A DNA stretch of 64,000 nt, from positions 6,499,001 to 6,563,000 of the forward strand of contig NZ_CP107996.1 in the NCBI RefSeq assembly GCF_036088315.1, read 5' to 3'. The stretch is from Streptomyces sp. NBC_00344 (GTDB lineage: Bacteria > Actinomycetota > Actinomycetes > Streptomycetales > Streptomycetaceae). Positions 28,909 to 39,175 of the stretch are shown here, piece after piece. A program made the position numbers and the translations under genes. The notes under the pieces were generated by a model. The model saw only the letters and a program-made list of their open reading frames with translations. It was not told the DNA's origin and did not search any database. The first letter of the stretch is position 1, and every line of letters begins with the position of its first letter.

Positions 28909-31900
28909 GGTGTAGGCGAGTTGGTCGCCGTTGGTGATGGTGGGGAGGGGTGCTGGGGTTGGGGGTTGTTGTTGGTGATGTTGCCGAGGGTGTCGATGGT
29001 GATGATGGGGAGGGTGTCGCGGATGTCGTTGGTCCAGGGCAGTGTGGTGTGTTCGGTGGTGGTGATCAGGGCGCGGAGGCCGGCTGTCCGGGCTACCTGG
29101 TGGAGTCTTTCGAGGGGCCAGCGTGCGTCCAGGGGGACGTACATGCCGCCGGCGCGCACCACGGCGAGCGAGGCGGTCACTACGGAAGCGGAGCGTTCCA
29201 GCAGCACACCGACGGCGTTCTCGGACTGAACACCGTGTCCGGTCAGCACTCCCGCCAGCACACCCGAGATCTCATCCAACTCCCGGTAGGTGAGCGTCCC
29301 GGTCGCACCCGAGATCGCGACCGCATCAGGGTGTGCCTGAACCCGCGCCTGGAACAGCTCCGGGAGAGAAGCTTCCCGCACACCCTCCGGAAGACCGGCC
29401 CCCTGGCCCCAGCCCGCCACAGCTTCGCGCTCCTCGGCGGAGAGCAGGACATAGCTGTGAACAGGGCGATCCGGGTCGGTGGTGGCCGCTTCCAGCAGCC
29501 TGATGATCCTTGCCGCCAACGCCTCGATGGTGGTGGCGTCGAAGAGAGCGGTCGCGTACTCGACGCCGGCTGTAAGGGCACCGGTGTCGGCGTCCTCGGT
29601 GAACGCGAAAGTCAGATCGAACTTGCTCACTCCGTTGTGGACCAGACGGCTGGATGCTGTCAGCTCAGGCAGCACGATGTCGGCGGTGTCCTGGTTCTGC
29701 AGCACCAGCATGGTCTGGAAGAGAGGGAAGTGATTCCGTGCCCGTTCCGGATTGACCGCCTCGACCAGCCGCTCGAAGGGCAGGTCCTGGTGGGCGTACG
29801 CCGAAAGGTCGAACTCCCGTACTCTTGCCAGCAGTTCCCTGAAGGTGGGATCGCCGGAGAGGTCGGTCCGCAGGACAAGGGTGTTGACGAAGAGACCGAT
29901 CAGGTCGTCCAGTGCGTCGTCGGTGCGTCCGGCGATGGGAGTACCGAGCGGGATGTCGTCTCCCGCGCCGTGCCGGGAGAGGATCGTCGACACGGCGGCC
30001 TGCAGCACCATGAACAGACTGCTGCCTGCGGAGTTCGCCAGGTCGCGCATCCGGCGGTGCAGATCCGCGCTCACCGAATAGGTGACCACCCCGCCCGAAT
30101 GATCAGGGACAGCGGACCGAGGACGGTCAAGCGGCAGGTCCAGAAGCTGTGGAAGCCCATGCAACGACTCCCGCCAGAAGTCGAGTTGCCTGGAGCCCAC
30201 ACTGGTGGGGTCGGTCTCGTCCCCGAGTGTCGCTCGCTGCCAGAGCGTGTAGTCGACATACTGCGCGGCCGGCCCCGGCCGGTCCCCGGCCCCGCCCGCG
30301 ACGCGATCCCGGTAGGCGACGCTCAGGTCTCGGGCGAGTGGTGCGAGCGACCATCCGTCGGCGGCGATGTGGTGCACCACCAGGACCAGTACATGACGGT
30401 TCTCGCCGGTCCTGAAGAGCCAGGTGCGCAGAGGAAGATCCTTGGTGACGTCGAAAACGGTCCGCACCGCGGCGAGCACGGCCTCGTCGAGTTCGCTCGC
30501 GTCGACATACTGCGCCGGGAGTTCCGCCTCGACGGCTGGGCCGTCGAGCACGACTTGGTGCGGTATCCCATCCCGGTCGGGATAGATGGTCCTCAGGGAC
30601 TCGTGTCGCCCGACAACCTCACCGACCGCGGCGCGCAGCGCATCCGCGTCGAGCCGGCCGTTGAGGTCGAGTACGAGCGGGATGTTGTACGTCGATCCGG
30701 GTCCTTCCAGCTGGTCGAGAAACCAGAGACGCTGCTGGGCGAACGACAGTGGGATCAGCTCGGGGCGCTCCGCTCGCTCCACCCCCGGCCTGGCGGCTGC
30801 CCCGTCGTCCAGCACGGAGGCGAGACCTGCGGCCGTCGGGTGCTCGAACAGGGAGCGCACCTGGATTTCCACACCGAGGAGCGATCGGATCCGACTCACC
30901 AGGCGCGTCGCCAGAAGTGAATGGCCCCCCATGTCGAAGAAGTTGTCGTCGGGACCGACGTCCGGCAGCCCCAGCACATCGGCGAACTGCCCGCACAGGA
31001 TGTCCTCCGCGACAGAGCGACCACCGCTGTGGCTCCTGGCGCCGGTCGGCTCCATCGGCGGTTCGGGAAGGGCACTTCGGTTGACCTTGCCGTTGGGCAG
31101 GAGAGGCAGTGCGTCGAGTTCGACGAACACCGAGGGGACCATGTATCCGGGCAGGACCTCAGCGACCGCGTCGCGCAGAGAGGGCACCGGCCGCCCGCCT
31201 CGGTCAGTGGTGACTGTGTAGGCGACGAGCTGTCTGTTGCCGGGTTGGTCTTCTCTGATGGTGGCGCAGGCGGCGGTGATGTGGGGGAGGGTGGTGAGGG
31301 TGTTTTCGATTTCGCCGAGTTCGATGCGGTAGCCGCGGAGTTTGATCTGGTTGTCGGTGCGGTTGAGGTATTCGAGTTGGCCGTGGGTGTTCCAGCGCAC
31401 CAGGTCGCCGGTGCGGTACATGCGGGTGCCGTTCGGGGTGTGGGGGTTGGCGATGAAGCGGGTGGCGGTGAGGGCGGGCCGGCCGAGGTATCCACGGGCC
31501 AGGCTGTCGCCGGATATGTAGAGCTCGCCGGGTACGCCCTGGGGCACCGGCCGCAGCCCCTCATCCAGCACATATACGGAGACGTTCCAGATTGGTTGGC
31601 CGATGGGGATGCTTGTTCCGGTGTGGTCGGGGTGTGGTTCTACGGTGTGGGCGGTGGCGTCGATGGTTGTTTCGGTGGGTCCGTAGAGGTTGTGTACGTG
31701 TGTGTTCCAGGTTTGTGCGGTGTGGTGTGCGAGGTGGGGTGGGAGGGGTTCTCCGCCGGACATGACGGCGCGGAGGGTGGTGGGGGTTGTGGTGGTGGTG
31801 TTGAGGATGGTGGTGAGGTGTGAGGGGACGAATTGGGCGATGGTGGCTTGGTGTTGGTTGATGTGGTGGGTGAGGAGTTGGGGGTCGTGGTTGGCTTCGG

Positions 31901-34900
31901 GTGGGAGTGTGCATATGGAGGCGCCGTGGAGGAGGGGGAGCCAGGTTTCCCATACGGAGGCGTCGAAGCTGGGTGATGTGCGGGCGAGTACGCGGTCTTG
32001 TGGGGTGAGGGTGAGGTGGTGGGCCATCCAGGTCATGTGGTTGGTGAGGGAGGCGTGGGTGGTGATGACTCCCTTGGGGTGGCCGGTGGAGCCGGAGGTG
32101 TAGATGATGTAGGCGGGGTGGTGGGGGTGTGGGGTGTGGTCCGGGTTGGTGGTGTTTCCGGTGGTCCAGGTTGGTGTGTGGTCGAGGAGTAGGTGGGGGG
32201 TGGGTGTGTGGGGCAGTTTTTGGTGTGACTGTGTTGTGGTGATGAGCAGGGCGGGGTGGGCGTCGTCGAGCATGTAGGCGATGCGGGACGCCGGGTAGTC
32301 GGGGTCGACGGGGAGGTAGGCCGCACCAGCCTTGTGCGTGGCCAGCATGGCGGTCACCATGTCCGCGGTCCCCGGCAGGGCGATGGCGATGACGTCTTCG
32401 GGGCCGATACCCCGACCGATCAGGTGGTGGGCGAGATCGTTGGCGCGCGCGTTGAGCTCCCCGTACGTTGACCCACCCCGCACATCTCGCAGCGCAACGG
32501 CCTCGGGTGTGCGGGCGGCCTGATCCTGGAACATCTCGACTGCCGACGAAGCGGATACCGGCCTGACCTGGCCGCATCCCTGTGCGATGGCGCGGGTGCG
32601 TTCCTCTCCGTCCAGCAGATCGACGTCGCGGACGCACCTGTCCGGGTCTGCTGCAACAGCGGTCAGAACCCTGGAGAGATGACGGGAGAGCGCCTGCGCT
32701 GTGCTGGTGCCGAAGAGTTCCGTGGAGAACTCCAGATACCCGCTCAACCCGGCGGGCCGGCCCCTTCCGTCTCGCATCTCGGTGATCGAGAAGGTCAGGT
32801 CGAACTTACTGATGCCCGGGTGTGCCGATCGGTCGGTCACCGTCACCCCCGGCAGGCTGAGGTGTGTTGAGGCTTGGTTCTGCAGGACGAGCATGGTCTG
32901 GAAGAGGGGGTGGTGGTTCTGGGTGCGGGGTGGGTTGAGGGCTTCGACGAGGCGTTCGAAGGGGAGGTCTTGGTGGGTGTAGGCGGCGAGGTCGAAGGTG
33001 CGGACGCGGTGGAGGAGTTCGTGGAAGGTGGGGTTGCCGGTGAGGTCGGTGCGCAGGACGAGGGTGTTGACGAAGAATCCGATGAGGTTGTCGAGGTTTT
33101 CGTCGGTGCGTCCTGCGACGGCGGTGCCGAGGGGGATGTCGTTGCCGGCGCCGTGTTTGGACAGGACGAGGGAGAGGGCGGCTTGCAGCACCATGAACAT
33201 GCTGCATCCTGAGGCTCCGGCCAGAGCCGTCAGCTGTCGATGCACATCCTCGGGGAGAGCGAAAGGGACCTGATCGCCGTGGTGTTGGAGGGTGGCGGGG
33301 CGTGGTTTGTCGAGGGGGAGTTGGAGTAGTTCTGGTGTGGCGTGGAGTGCGTTCTTCCAGAAGGTGAGTTGTTGGTTGGTGAGGCTTTCGGGGTCGTTCT
33401 CGTCGCCGAGTGTGTGTCGTTGCCAGAGGGTGTAGTCGGCGTACTGGACGGGGAGTGGTGTCCATTGGGGGGTGTTGCCCTGGGTGCGTGCCCGGTAGGC
33501 GTGGCCGAGGTCCTGGGCGAGGGGCGCGAGGGACCATCCGTCGGCGGCGATGTGGTGCACCACCAGCACCAGCACATAGTCCTCAGCACCCAGCCGAAGA
33601 AGCCGTGCCCGGAGGGCAGGGCCGGCTGACAGATCAAATGGAGCAGAGGTGAACGACAAAATCGATTCTTCCGCCCAGCGCCGGATCTCATCGGATCCGA
33701 TTCCGTCGGGGGCGCATTCGAGGTTCAGGGCCACCAGCTGGGAGCTCTCTTCCGCGGCATGAACGCGCTGCTGCGGGATCCCGTTGTCCTCGACGAAGTC
33801 AGTGCGGAGTGTTTCGTGTCGTGTGATGACGTCGGTGAGTGCGGTGTGGAGTGCGTGGGTGTTGAGGGGGCCGTTGAGGTGGAGGGTGAGGGGGATGTTG
33901 TAGGTGGGGTTTGGTCCTTCGAGTCGGTTGAGGAACCAGAGGCGTTGTTGGGCGTAGGAGAGCGGCAGCATTTCCGGCCGCGGCTCGGGTTTCAGGGGCT
34001 GGCGGGCGTTGCCTGCCTTGTCGAGGGCTGGGGCCAGGGTGGCGATGGTGGGGTGGTCGAAGAGGGTTTTGATGTTGAGTTCGGTTTGGAGTGTGGTGCG
34101 GATGCGGCTGACGAGTCGGGTGGCGAGGAGTGAGTGTCCGCCGAGGGTGAAGAAGTTGTCGTCGATGGTGATGTGGTCGGTGTGGAGGATGTCTGTGAAG
34201 AGTCCGCAGAGGATTTCTTCGCGGGGGGTGCGGGGTGGGCGGCCGTTGGGGGTGGTGGTGGTTGGGGGTGTGGGGAGTGCTTGTTGGTCGATTTTGCCGT
34301 TGGGGGTGAGTGGTAGGGCGTCGATGATGATGATGGTGTTGGGGATCATGTAGGGGGGGAGGGTGCGGTTGAGTTCTTCGGTGAGGGTTTGTTCGGTGGG
34401 GTGGCAGTTGTTGGCGGGTACGGCGTAGGCGGTGAGGCGTGGGTTGCCGGGTGTGTCTTCGCGTATGCAGGTGAAGGCTGTGGTGATGGTGGGTTGGTTG
34501 GTGAGTGCGGTGGTGATTTCGCCGGGTTCGATGCGGTGGCCGCGGAGTTTGATTTGGTTGTCGGTGCGGGAGTGGTATTCGATTTGGCCGTGTGTGTTCC
34601 ATCGGGCGAGGTCGCCGGTGCGGTACATGCGGGTGCCGTTTGGGGTGTGGGGGTTGGCGATGAAGTGGGTTGCTGTGTGGGCGGGTTGTTTGAGGTAGCC
34701 GCGGGCGAGGCCGGTTCCGGCGATGTAGATTTCGCCGATTACGCCGGGTGGGACGGGGTTGAGGTTGGTGTCGAGGATGTAGGTGTGTTTGCCGTCGAGG
34801 GGTTGGCCGATGGGGGGTGGTCCGGTGGGGGTGTGTGGTTGGACGGTGTAGTGGGTGGCGAAGGTGGTGGTTTCGGTGGGGCCGTAGACGTGGTGGATGT

Positions 34901-37238
34901 GGGTGGTGGGGTGGGTGTTTGCGATGTGTTGCATGGTGGTGGGGGAGGCTTGTTCGCCGCCGGTGCAGAGGGTGGTGAGTCCGGTGAGGGTGTGTGGGTT
35001 GGTTTCGGCGATGGTGTTGAAGAGGGCGGTGGTGAGGAAGAGTGTGGTGATGTTGTGGGTGGTGATGGTGTGGTGGAGGGTGTGGGGTTCGAGGGTGTGG
35101 GGTGGGGCTATGACGATGTGTCCTGAGGTGAGGAGGGGGACCCAGATTTCGAAGGTGGAGGCGTCGAAGACGTAGGCGGAGTGCATGAGGGTGGTGTGGG
35201 GTGTGGTGGTGTGCCAGGTGGTGTCTGCGGTGAGGGCTGCGATGTCGGTGTGGGTGATGCCGACGGCTTTGGGGGTGCCGGTGGAGCCGGAGGTGAACAT
35301 GGTGTAGGCGAGTTGGTCGCCGTTGGTGATGGTGGGGAGGGGTGCTGGGGTTGGGGGGTTGTTGTTGGTGATGTTGCCGAGGGTGTCGATGGTGATGATG
35401 GGGAGGGTGTCGCGGATGTCGTTGGTCCAGGGCAGTGTGGTGTGTTCGGTGGTGGTGATCAGGGCGCGGAGGCCGGCTGTCCGGGCTACCTGGTGGAGTC
35501 TTTCGAGGGGCCAGCGTGTGTCCAGGGGTACGTACATGCCGCCGGCGCGCACCACGGCGAGCGAGGCTGTCACTACGGAAGCGGAGCGTTCCAGCAGCAC
35601 ACCGACGGCGTCTTCGGGGGTGATGCCGTGCGCGGTGAGGGTTCCGGCAAGCACACTCGAGATCTCATCCAGCTCCTGGTAGGTGAGCGTTTCGTCGCGG
35701 CCGGGATCCGACACGGCCATCGTTTCCGGATGCGCCGCCACCCGGGCAGCGAACAACTCCGGAAGGCAGAGGCCCGTCGGTGACTCGATGCCCCAGGGCA
35801 GCTGAAGCGTTCTGCCGCGCCCGCCGTCCAGTACGAGTTCGGCAGCTGCGTGGTCCAGCATCCGCAGGTGTGCCAGCGGGGTGGCCGGGGCGGCCTGGGA
35901 CAGATCCGTGATCAGGCCGGTGATGCCCTGCTGATGGGGAAGTGCGTCCGACGGGTTGTAGAGGTCCTGGTTCAGGTCGAGGCCGATCAACGGCCCCTTT
36001 CCCTCTGCTCGTTCGGATATGAAGACCGACACGTCGTCGACCGGGCCGGTGGACAGCAGCCGCGAGAGGCCGGGGCTGCCGGCGAAATCGAGGCCGTAGT
36101 CATACGGCATCACATTCACGACCACATGGGAGAGCTGCGCCGAGCTCCCGATGATCTTGAGGTCTCGGGAGAGCTGTTCCCGCGAGTACCGTCGGTGACG
36201 CAAGGCCAGCCGCATTTCGGCAGATACCGTGCGGACCAGGGCTTCCACCGTCATGTCCGGTGTCAGCCGAATCCTCAGCGGGAGGATATTGGCGGTCATC
36301 CCCACGACCTCGCGCAGGTTCGCACGGCGGCCGTTGGAGGCGAGTCCGATGGCGATGTCGCGGGAGCCAGTAACACGGCCGACGTATGCGGCGATCGCGC
36401 TGACGAAGACGGCGGGCCAAGTCGAGCGGGTTTCGGAGGCCAGTCGCCGCAGGCCGTCCATGACACCGGGAGGCAGGCTCTCGCCCTGGTGCAGTTGGCT
36501 GCCTGCGGCCAGGGGCAGTTCATCGCTGTCGGTGGTGCGTAAGGAGGTCCGGCGCGGGATGAACACGGCGTCGCCGACGCCGGCTGCTGAGCCGAGCGGT
36601 CCTTCGTCGGCTCCGGAGGGTTGCGAGAGGTCGCTGTACTTGTGGGTCCAGTAGGCTCGGTCGCTCTCGAACTCCGGCGAATCGCGGTATTCCGCCTCCG
36701 CATCCACCAACTCGTTCAAGGATCTAATAACTGCCGGTGTCTGCTCGCCCTTCACGCCGGCGGTGTAAATGGACGCGACTCGGCGTGCGAATACCGAACC
36801 TCCCAGTCCGTCCATGGCGATATGGTGATAGCGGATATACCAGTAGTGCAGGTCGGGTTGGAGTCTCAGAAGGGCGAAGGTGTGGCGCGGTGAGGTGAGC
36901 CGGTCGACCGTGCCCATGTCGTCAGTCATATAGCTTTCGGCCGCCATGGCCGGATCGCTACTGCCGCTCAGGTCAACGAACCGGCAGCGCTCCGTTGAAT
37001 TCTGGACAACTTGTTGATGGACCACGTCGTCCTGAGTGATGAACTCCGTGTTAAGGCTTTCACACTCATCCGCAGCCTGGCGAAGCGCCTCCCTGAATAA
37101 ACGTTCGTCCAGCTGTCCTTGGATTTCTATGCATTCACCGATGTTGTACTTCGGGCTCTGCGGATCTGTCAGCTGGCCATACCACACGCCTTGTTGGGCG
37201 GTCGTCAAAGGGAGGAGGCGGGCATGGTTTTTCTGCAT
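28716..37238 (-). CDS. NRPS, starter C, modules 1 and 2, C3 and N-terminal A3
   Basis: First NRPS of the pathway, 2840 residues before an apparent frameshift. Order: C1 (1-450) with active site [11 protein letters not shown], similar to the first condensation domains of DhbF/EntF-type synthetases ([24 protein letters not shown]); as the pathway's first domain it should attach an acyl or aryl cap. Then A1 (about 489-985; pocket DAFFCGVTF, branched aliphatic), T1 (near 1033), C2 (about 1083-1529), A2 (about 1563-2053; pocket DAWQMGLID, Gln-like), T2 (LGGHSLL-type, near 2103), C3 (about 2156-2603) and the front of A3 (about 2620-2758). All three condensation domains keep HHxxxDG. After NITNNNP the frame is wrong and ends at 28716. 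The true gene probably runs from 37238 to 22870. The start lies 280 bp downstream of the MbtH-like gene. No aryl-acid genes or acyl-AMP ligase are in the window, so the cap is not known. Confidence 0.87.
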   Translation of the reverse strand: MQKNHARLLPLTTAQQGVWYGQLTDPQSPKYNIGECIEIQGQLDERLFREALRQAADECESLNTEFITQDDVVHQQVVQNSTERCRFVDLSGSSDPAMAAESYMTDDMGTVDRLTSPRHTFALLRLQPDLHYWYIRYHHIAMDGLGGSVFARRVASIYTAGVKGEQTPAVIRSLNELVDAEAEYRDSPEFESDRAYWTHKYSDLSQPSGADEGPLGSAAGVGDAVFIPRRTSLRTTDSDELPLAAGSQLHQGESLPPGVMDGLRRLASETRSTWPAVFVSAIAAYVGRVTGSRDIAIGLASNGRRANLREVVGMTANILPLRIRLTPDMTVEALVRTVSAEMRLALRHRRYSREQLSRDLKIIGSSAQLSHVVVNVMPYDYGLDFAGSPGLSRLLSTGPVDDVSVFISERAEGKGPLIGLDLNQDLYNPSDALPHQQGITGLITDLSQAAPATPLAHLRMLDHAAAELVLDGGRGRTLQLPWGIESPTGLCLPELFAARVAAHPETMAVSDPGRDETLTYQELDEISSVLAGTLTAHGITPEDAVGVLLERSASVVTASLAVVRAGGMYVPLDTRWPLERLHQVARTAGLRALITTTEHTTLPWTNDIRDTLPIITIDTLGNITNNNPPTPAPLPTITNGDQLAYTMFTSGSTGTPKAVGITHTDIAALTADTTWHTTTPHTTLMHSAYVFDASTFEIWVPLLTSGHIVIAPPHTLEPHTLHHTITTHNITTLFLTTALFNTIAETNPHTLTGLTTLCTGGEQASPTTMQHIANTHPTTHIHHVYGPTETTTFATHYTVQPHTPTGPPPIGQPLDGKHTYILDTNLNPVPPGVIGEIYIAGTGLARGYLKQPAHTATHFIANPHTPNGTRMYRTGDLARWNTHGQIEYHSRTDNQIKLRGHRIEPGEITTALTNQPTITTAFTCIREDTPGNPRLTAYAVPANNCHPTEQTLTEELNRTLPPYMIPNTIIIIDALPLTPNGKIDQQALPTPPTTTTPNGRPPRTPREEILCGLFTDILHTDHITIDDNFFTLGGHSLLATRLVSRIRTTLQTELNIKTLFDHPTIATLAPALDKAGNARQPLKPEPRPEMLPLSYAQQRLWFLNRLEGPNPTYNIPLTLHLNGPLNTHALHTALTDVITRHETLRTDFVEDNGIPQQRVHAAEESSQLVALNLECAPDGIGSDEIRRWAEESILSFTSAPFDLSAGPALRARLLRLGAEDYVLVLVVHHIAADGWSLAPLAQDLGHAYRARTQGNTPQWTPLPVQYADYTLWQRHTLGDENDPESLTNQQLTFWKNALHATPELLQLPLDKPRPATLQHHGDQVPFALPEDVHRQLTALAGASGCSMFMVLQAALSLVLSKHGAGNDIPLGTAVAGRTDENLDNLIGFFVNTLVLRTDLTGNPTFHELLHRVRTFDLAAYTHQDLPFERLVEALNPPRTQNHHPLFQTMLVLQNQASTHLSLPGVTVTDRSAHPGISKFDLTFSITEMRDGRGRPAGLSGYLEFSTELFGTSTAQALSRHLSRVLTAVAADPDRCVRDVDLLDGEERTRAIAQGCGQVRPVSASSAVEMFQDQAARTPEAVALRDVRGGSTYGELNARANDLAHHLIGRGIGPEDVIAIALPGTADMVTAMLATHKAGAAYLPVDPDYPASRIAYMLDDAHPALLITTTQSHQKLPHTPTPHLLLDHTPTWTTGNTTNPDHTPHPHHPAYIIYTSGSTGHPKGVITTHASLTNHMTWMAHHLTLTPQDRVLARTSPSFDASVWETWLPLLHGASICTLPPEANHDPQLLTHHINQHQATIAQFVPSHLTTILNTTTTTPTTLRAVMSGGEPLPPHLAHHTAQTWNTHVHNLYGPTETTIDATAHTVEPHPDHTGTSIPIGQPIWNVSVYVLDEGLRPVPQGVPGELYISGDSLARGYLGRPALTATRFIANPHTPNGTRMYRTGDLVRWNTHGQLEYLNRTDNQIKLRGYRIELGEIENTLTTLPHITAACATIREDQPGNRQLVAYTVTTDRGGRPVPSLRDAVAEVLPGYMVPSVFVELDALPLLPNGKVNRSALPEPPMEPTGARSHSGGRSVAEDILCGQFADVLGLPDVGPDDNFFDMGGHSLLATRLVSRIRSLLGVEIQVRSLFEHPTAAGLASVLDDGAAARPGVERAERPELIPLSFAQQRLWFLDQLEGPGSTYNIPLVLDLNGRLDADALRAAVGEVVGRHESLRTIYPDRDGIPHQVVLDGPAVEAELPAQYVDASELDEAVLAAVRTVFDVTKDLPLRTWLFRTGENRHVLVLVVHHIAADGWSLAPLARDLSVAYRDRVAGGAGDRPGPAAQYVDYTLWQRATLGDETDPTSVGSRQLDFWRESLHGLPQLLDLPLDRPRSAVPDHSGGVVTYSVSADLHRRMRDLANSAGSSLFMVLQAAVSTILSRHGAGDDIPLGTPIAGRTDDALDDLIGLFVNTLVLRTDLSGDPTFRELLARVREFDLSAYAHQDLPFERLVEAVNPERARNHFPLFQTMLVLQNQDTADIVLPELTASSRLVHNGVSKFDLTFAFTEDADTGALTAGVEYATALFDATTIEALAARIIRLLEAATTDPDRPVHSYVLLSAEEREAVAGWGQGAGLPEGVREASLPELFQARVQAHPDAVAISGATGTLTYRELDEISGVLAGVLTGHGVQSENAVGVLLERSASVVTASLAVVRAGGMYVPLDARWPLERLHQVARTAGLRALITTTEHTTLPWTNDIRDTLPIITIDTLGNITNNNPQPQHPSPPSPTATNSPTPCSPPAPPAPPKPSASPTPTSQPSPQTPPGTPPHPTPPSCTPPTSSTPPPSKSGSPSSPQDTSS
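28961..28965 (-). other. Frameshift site in A3 (C5 tract instead of C6)
   Basis: Same one-base contraction as in module 5, at the homologous codon just before core motif [10 protein letters not shown]. Module 1 has six C at this spot and reads through. The surrounding bases are identical in the two contracted copies. Confidence 0.85.
31585..32331. repeat. Repeat beta, A-domain substrate core (A2)
   Basis: Partner of 25223-25972; carries the same pocket residues. Directly next to it on the low-coordinate side is repeat delta (31207-31568), shared with module 6, so this A domain is visibly a chimera. Confidence 0.82.
33802..35769. repeat. Long repeat alpha, copy in module 1 (A1-T1-start of C2)
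   Basis: Partner of 19512-21479. This is the only one of the three related A domains in which the C-run before [10 protein letters not shown] has six bases and the frame is intact, so it acts as the internal reference for the frameshifts in modules 3 and 5. Confidence 0.85.
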
Positions 37239-37452
37239 GACGTTTCAGCCTTTCGAGAGTGTTCGGAAAGTGCTTGCGGGCATGACGACGCACCCCGCGG
37301 GCCGTTGAGCCGCGTCGCAAAACCACGCCCGGACAAACCGGGGACGGCTCATCAGTGACATGGGCGTGGCATGGATGACGGCGATGGGTCTGGGTGGTGG
37401 GGTGGTGGTGGCCCCGCTGGATCGGTGGCGGGCTCCTGTCAGCCGACTCGGG

Positions 37453-37480
37453 CGGGTGCGGCATCGTTTTGCCGCACCCG
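37453..37480. terminator. Perfect hairpin between mbtH and the NRPS genes
   Basis: 11-bp perfect stem (CGGGTGCGGCA/TGCCGCACCCG) with a 6-nt loop, located just after the MbtH stop and about 215 bp before the NRPS start. No U-run follows on the minus strand. It may cause partial termination, giving more MbtH than synthetase, or it may stabilise the 3' end of the short mbtH transcript. Confidence 0.65.
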
Positions 37481-37518
37481 CGCGGCATCGTTGCTGGTCA
37501 GCTGAGTGTATCGACGGT

Positions 37519-37737
37519 CTACTTGCCTTCGGCGGCCATGGCGTTGACAAGGCTGGCGGGGCGCATGTCCAGCCAGGTGGCCTCGACGAAGTCCAGGCAC
37601 TCTTGACGTGATCCCTCGGGCCGAGCCGTCCTCCATCCCCCCGGCACCTCCGAAGCGGCCGGCCACAGCGAGTACTGCTGCTCCTCGTTGACCAGAACGA
37701 TGAACTGAGCCGTGTCGTCGTCGAAAGGATTAACCAT
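37519..37737 (-). CDS. MbtH-like protein, NRPS adenylation partner
   Basis: MbtH-family protein of 72 residues, a typical length. Conserved features: MVNPFDDD start, FIVLVNEEQQYSLWP, VPGGWRTA and SRQECLDFVEATWLDMRP, with the conserved Trp residues. MbtH proteins bind A domains and are often needed for their folding and activity. It is the first gene of the leftward NRPS unit. The ATG at 37737 is preceded by GGGGGA. The frame stays open to 38229 but has no resemblance upstream. Confidence 0.95.
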   Translation of the reverse strand: MVNPFDDDTAQFIVLVNEEQQYSLWPAASEVPGGWRTARPEGSRQECLDFVEATWLDMRPASLVNAMAAEGK

Positions 37738-38622
37738 GATTCCCCCATCTCGGTAATAGCAGGTCTCCGGGTCGACGGAAAGCAAGGGATTGCGGGCACC
37801 CCTGGAGGCTTTTTGTCCGACCCCGGCGCCTGTTGCTGATTCTGTGCGGCGACCCGAACAGTGATCTGCGCGGCGACGCTCGTGCGCTATGTCTGCACAC
37901 CTTCGCATGAAACCAAGTTCGGCAGGTGTCTGTCCGTTAAACCGGAAACCATGCCTGAGCGGCAGGCTGTTCTCGCTGAGCGCCATCGCGCCGTCTCGCC
38001 CCCTACCTACCCGACATTTAAGGGGCAGACGACGCACATTATGTCTGTGGCAATTGCCTATTTGGTATATCAGTCGGGATTCAGCCAAAAAGCGATAGGT
38101 ATTTGCCACCCGGAGGGAGAGGTCTCCTGCGCCCGCGCTCGGCCGCCAGGAGGGGGCGCATGGGAGCTCGTCACAAAGGAGAGGTATCGCGGTGTGCTTC
38201 GGTACGCCCGCCTTGCGCCCCCGGTGCATGACTCTCTACTTCACGGAGAGGGCTCTATCCGGCCCCGGACGTTGTTTTCGGCCAGGGAATCGTGGACGCT
38301 CACCGTAATGCGGTGCGAGGCGCCGCACTCGGCCGCGGAGAACGCGACGGACAGGTCGCCCTGGCAGACGCAGCTGCCGGCGGTGCGGTTCCATGGATGG
38401 CTGCGGAGGCGGTTCGGTTCCACGCGACGCTTCGGTCCGCCGGTGCGGATTCGCAGCCCGGCACAGGGCACGGCGCGGGCACCCATGAACTCCTGGCCCT
38501 ACCGGAGCGTGCCGGATCGATCGGAGCCGGAGCCGGAGCTGGGAGCACGGAATCCGATGATGTCGCTTGCGGTCAGTGCGCCGTCCTGCCGACCGCCGAA
38601 GCGCCCTGCTCGATGCGGCCCC
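37738..38622. promoter_or_regulatory. Long upstream region of the NRPS unit
   Basis: About 880 bp without a recognisable gene. The stretch 38010-38110 is clearly richer in A+T than its surroundings (for example ATTTAAGGGG, TTTGGTATATCAG, CAAAAAGCGATAGG) and is the best place for the promoter of the mbtH-NRPS unit and any regulator sites. I could not pick a specific -10/-35 pair. Open frames here (for example 37861-39189 plus) look like chance frames. No pathway regulator gene is next to the cluster. Confidence 0.5.
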
Positions 38623-39057
38623 TCAGGCCGGAGCGGCAGCGACGCAGAACTCGTTGCCCTCCGGGTCGGACATGACGATGTGGTGCCCGTCGAACTCTTC
38701 CAACACGGACCCGCCCGCCTTCACCAGCCGACCGGACTCGGCTCTCACCCGGGTCCACCGCTCATCGGCGCTGCCGTGCCCCGGTACCCGGATGTCGATA
38801 TGCAGCCGGTTCTTGGCTTTCTTGGGTTCCGGGACCTTGAGGATGGAGAGCTTGGGGCCCATGCCGTCCGGATCGCACAGCCATGCGCCGTCATCCACCG
38901 AATCGTCCTCCGGGAGGCCGAAGCTCGCATGCCACTCAGCGCGGGTTCCGAAGGGGGCCGGAGGCGGTTCGTCGACATACCCCAGAGCGGTCTTCCAGAA
39001 GTTGCCCAGGAGCTGTGCGTCGGCACAGTCGAGAGTGAGATCGATTCCGGCTGCCAT
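38623..39057 (-). CDS. VOC-family (glyoxalase-like) protein
   Basis: Vicinal oxygen chelate protein of 144 residues: MAAGIDLTLDCADAQLLGNFWKTALGYVDEPP, then KLSILKVPEPKKAKNRLHIDIRV and HHIVMSDPEGNEFCVAAAP. This is the glyoxalase_6-like subgroup common in actinobacteria; the substrate is unknown. His in RLHIDI and Glu in GNEFCV are candidate metal ligands. The start is at ATG 39057; the open frame upstream to 39261 has no family resemblance and would overlap the neighbouring isomerase gene. Confidence 0.87.
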   Translation of the reverse strand: MAAGIDLTLDCADAQLLGNFWKTALGYVDEPPPAPFGTRAEWHASFGLPEDDSVDDGAWLCDPDGMGPKLSILKVPEPKKAKNRLHIDIRVPGHGSADERWTRVRAESGRLVKAGGSVLEEFDGHHIVMSDPEGNEFCVAAAPA

Positions 39058-39175
39058 CACAGCACCGTACCGCTTCGTTCTGGGTCTCGCGGTACTGCTT
39101 CGCTCCAGGGTCGCAGCACCCGCCGCCTGGGAGATCCGGCCTTCGGCCGGAGGCGAGCCACCGGACTCCTCGGGC

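Noticed and set aside
19512..35769. Long repeats in the NRPS considered as insertion sequences or other mobile elements
   Set aside because: The repeats lie in frame within A, T and C domains, have no transposase or terminal inverted repeats, and are explained by module duplication and conversion.
19512..35769. G/T-rich plus strand considered as CRISPR or tandem repeat array
   Set aside because: There is no regular repeat-spacer pattern; the skew comes from Thr/His/Pro codons on the minus strand.
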